Shown here in pieces: positions 61,925 to 64,000 of a stretch of 64,000 nucleotides of DNA. The notes beneath the pieces are model-generated. The model searched no databases and had not been told where the DNA came from. It saw only the letters and a list, made by a program, of their open reading frames with translations. Where the stretch lies: the NCBI GenBank assembly GCA_963675185.2, contig CAXXOH010000002.1, positions 496,001 through 560,000 on the forward strand, written 5' to 3'. The stretch's first letter is position 1; every line of letters begins with the position of its first letter. Source of the DNA: Ilyobacter_A sp963675185. Lineage in GTDB: Bacteria > Fusobacteriota > Fusobacteriia > Fusobacteriales > Fusobacteriaceae. The translations under genes were made by a program, and so were the position numbers.

Positions 61925-62680
61925 TTATATTCTAGTGCTTATCCCTTTATTTTTTAAGTACTTTTTAAGCTCAGGTATCTCTATGGTCCCAAAGTGGAAT
62001 ACTGATGCTGCTAGCCCGGCGTCCACACCTTTTACCCTGAAAACGTCCTCAAAATCTTCTATTTTCCCGGCACCACCAGAAGCTATTATAGGTATAGAAA
62101 CCACCTTAGAAAATGCCTCTAGCATTTCCAAATCAAACCCTTCCTTCACCCCATCTGTGTCCATACTGTTTACAACCAATTCGCCCGCACCCAGTTCCTG
62201 ACCACGTTTAGCCCATTCCAAGGCATCCATTCCGGTATTTTTCCTTCCGCCGTTTATAAACACTCTAAACTGGCCGTCTACCCTTTTTACATCTATAGAT
62301 AGTACTACGCACTGGTCACCGAATTTTTCTGCGGCTTCTTTTATAAGCATCGGGTTGCTGACGGCTCCACTGTTTACGCTCACCTTGTCAGCACCGGCAT
62401 TTAATACCCTGCTGAAATCTTCTATGGTATTGATTCCTCCGCCTACAGTAAGAGGTATAAACACCTCTTTGGCAAGTCTCTCTAATACGTCTGTGAAAAG
62501 CTTTCTTTTTTCGTGCGAAGCTGTTATGTCATAGAATACCAGCTCGTCTGCACCAAGTGCATTATATTTTATTGCAAGATCCACCGGATCGCTTACGTCT
62601 TTCAGATCTTGAAACTTTGTCCCCTTTACTACTCTTCCATCTTTTACGTCAAAACAAGGTATTATTCTTTTAGTTATCAT
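61925..62680 (-). CDS. hisF: Imidazole glycerol phosphate synthase, cyclase subunit
   Basis: A 251-aa TIM barrel. Catalytic Asp11 in IPCFDVKDGRVVKG and the second catalytic Asp in VVLSIDVKRVDG (about 130); phosphate loops TVGGGI and IIASGGAG. Works with HisH, producing IGP and AICAR. Its ribosome site is in the end of hisA (GGAGGGG). Confidence 0.97.
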   Translation of the reverse strand: MITKRIIPCFDVKDGRVVKGTKFQDLKDVSDPVDLAIKYNALGADELVFYDITASHEKRKLFTDVLERLAKEVFIPLTVGGGINTIEDFSRVLNAGADKVSVNSGAVSNPMLIKEAAEKFGDQCVVLSIDVKRVDGQFRVFINGGRKNTGMDALEWAKRGQELGAGELVVNSMDTDGVKEGFDLEMLEAFSKVVSIPIIASGGAGKIEDFEDVFRVKGVDAGLAASVFHFGTIEIPELKKYLKNKGISTRI

Positions 62681-62683
62681 ATC

Positions 62684-63400
62684 TTACCCCTCCACAAGCT
62701 TATTTATCTCCTCAAGATCAAGTGAACCTAGGTAAAGGGCCTTCCCGACTATAGCCCCGTATACATCCATCTTGTTGAGCTCCACTATATCCTCTACTCT
62801 GCTCACTCCGCCGGAAGCTATTATATCTATTGCCACAAGCTCATTAAGCTTTTTATACACTTCAAGGTTTGCCCCTTGCATCATACCATCCCTGGCTATA
62901 TCTGTGTATACAACTGTTTTAACTCCTATGCTTTCAAGATCCTTGCAGAAATCTATAGAGTCTACCTCAGTTTTCTCTATCCATCCCCTAGTTGCGACTT
63001 TACCTTCTTTGGCATCAACGGATACCGCTATCTTGTCTCCGTATTTTTCAACCATTCCAACAAGAAAGTCCCTGTTTTCAACTGCAACTGTACCAAGTAT
63101 AACTCTGTCCACACCTATGTCAAGCAGCCTTCTTATAGCCGCCTCGTCTCTTATACCTCCGCCTACCTGCACAGGGATATCAATTGCTTCCCTTATACTC
63201 TTTATAGCCTGAAGGTTTTTCCCCTCGCCGTCTTTTGCTCCGTCAAGGTCTACCACATGCAGAAACTTAGCCCCTTTAGAAAGCCATTTTTTAGCAGTTT
63301 CCTCAGGATTTTTAGAGAATACATCAACCTTGTCGAACTCTCCTTTAGTCAGCCTGACACAGGCACCGTCTTTCAAATCTATTGCTGGAAAAATTATCAT
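62684..63400 (-). CDS. hisA: ProFAR isomerase
   Basis: A 238-aa TIM barrel isomerising ProFAR to PRFAR. Catalytic Asp8 in FPAIDLKDGACVRL and second Asp in VYTDIARDGMMQG (about 169); PVQVGGGIRDE and IIASGGV phosphate loops. Overlaps the hisH stop by the four bases ATGA. Confidence 0.97.
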   Translation of the reverse strand: MIIFPAIDLKDGACVRLTKGEFDKVDVFSKNPEETAKKWLSKGAKFLHVVDLDGAKDGEGKNLQAIKSIREAIDIPVQVGGGIRDEAAIRRLLDIGVDRVILGTVAVENRDFLVGMVEKYGDKIAVSVDAKEGKVATRGWIEKTEVDSIDFCKDLESIGVKTVVYTDIARDGMMQGANLEVYKKLNELVAIDIIASGGVSRVEDIVELNKMDVYGAIVGKALYLGSLDLEEINKLVEG

Positions 63401-64000
63401 TTCTTTATCAACTCCCCATAAGCTTTTAGTAAGTTTAATCCGACGTCACCACTTTTTTCAGGGTGGAACTGCATTCCGTATACGTTTCCGTTATTAACTA
63501 TAGCCGGTATTTTCACGTCATAGTCTACATATGCCACAACCTCGTCCCAGTTGGACTTTGCATAGAATGAGTGTACAAAGTACACATAGTCGTCTTCATT
63601 TATGTATTTCAATACCTCATTATTTTTGTTGAACTTAAGGTTGTTCCAACCCATGTGCGGCACCTTTAAGTCCTGTACCAGGTCCGATTTCATAGGGCAG
63701 ATCTCCCCTTTTATAAAGCCCAGCCCTTGGTATTCACCGTACTCATAACTTTTTTCGTATAAAAGCTGCATGCCAAGGCAGATACCTAGCAGGGGCTTGC
63801 CTGTCTTTATGAATTCTTTTATAGTAGGAATCAGCCCGCTGTTTTCCAATGAATTCATGGCATCTCTAAATGCTCCCACACCAGGAAGTATAAGAGCGTC
63901 AGCCTTCATTATTTCGTCCTTGTCAGAGCTTATCTTATTCTCTATTCCTATCTTGCTGAGTGCATTTTTAACTGAAAAAAGATTTCCTACACTGTAATCA
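63397..64000 (-). CDS. hisH: Imidazole glycerol phosphate synthase, glutamine amidotransferase subunit, partial
   Basis: Cut by the window end: reading continues past the internal ATG at 63909 to position 64000, giving DYSVGNLFSVKNALSKIG, the HisH N-terminus minus about six residues. Class I amidotransferase features: oxyanion segment LPGVGAFRDAM, nucleophile in LLGICLGMQLLYEKS and the His-Glu pair in GMQFHPEKSG. Supplies ammonia to HisF. Confidence 0.95.
   Translation of the reverse strand, partial: DYSVGNLFSVKNALSKIGIENKISSDKDEIMKADALILPGVGAFRDAMNSLENSGLIPTIKEFIKTGKPLLGICLGMQLLYEKSYEYGEYQGLGFIKGEICPMKSDLVQDLKVPHMGWNNLKFNKNNEVLKYINEDDYVYFVHSFYAKSNWDEVVAYVDYDVKIPAIVNNGNVYGMQFHPEKSGDVGLNLLKAYGELIKK

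Noticed and set aside
62772..63421. Plus-strand open frames of 146 and 181 codons over hisA
   Set aside because: Antisense shadows of hisA, which has full family motifs on the minus strand.

Overview
The window is a low-GC, gene-dense chromosomal segment of a Gram-negative anaerobe-like bacterium. It carries a complete-looking late lipid A operon (lpxC-fabZ-lpxA-lpxI-lpxB-msbA), three outer-membrane beta-barrel proteins, a long Bacillus-type SRP RNA with an Alu domain, consensus sigma-70 promoters and strong GGAGG ribosome sites. Outer-membrane biogenesis plus Firmicute-like RNA signals fits the Fusobacteriota (Ilyobacter/Propionigenium-like). That placement is inference; no rRNA is present.

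Layout. 1-7.5 kb, minus strand: pcrA followed by the lipid A operon and msbA (cut by the window edge). 7.5-13.4 kb: a GNAT-CDF metal transporter fusion, SRP RNA, mgtE, a large AsmA-like envelope protein and an S4-domain protein. 13.5-17.3 kb: pssA, then the oxidative pentose phosphate operon gnd-zwf-pgl. 17.4-19.6 kb: a MITE-like repeat interrupted by a group II intron with a frameshifted maturase. 20-26.4 kb: a ClC transporter, a TPR protein and nadABC. 26.4-27.5 kb: an IS30-family element. 27.6-33.8 kb: lytic transglycosylase, lepA, SDR, M48 lipoprotein protease, peroxiredoxin-like and DUF2156 genes. 34-43 kb, accessory: two paralogous beta-barrels, a maltoporin-like porin, tRNA-Thr, a second MITE copy, a TudS/DUF523 protein, a 1.55-kb IS4-type element inserted in the loop of a terminator hairpin, a 47-aa lipoprotein and a TetR regulator. 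43.7-48.4 kb: a LolA-like/beta-barrel/RND export operon.

48.5-57.8 kb is the most unusual block. A SAM-I riboswitch with its own terminator precedes a seven-gene sulfate assimilation operon: an unrecognised 207-210 aa protein, a DASS permease, CysC, AprA-like and AprB-like APS reductase subunits, CysD, and a CysN carrying a C-terminal APS-kinase-like domain that has lost its P-loop lysine. A siroheme sulfite reductase gene converges on it. The inferred route is sulfate uptake, APS formation (CysDN), APS to sulfite (AprAB) and sulfite to sulfide, all repressed when SAM is plentiful. No PAPS reductase is visible here.

57.9-64 kb: pcm, a macro-domain hydrolase, a DUF1499 gene with a secreted nuclease, and the end of a histidine operon (hisH-hisA-hisF-hisIE-hisK).
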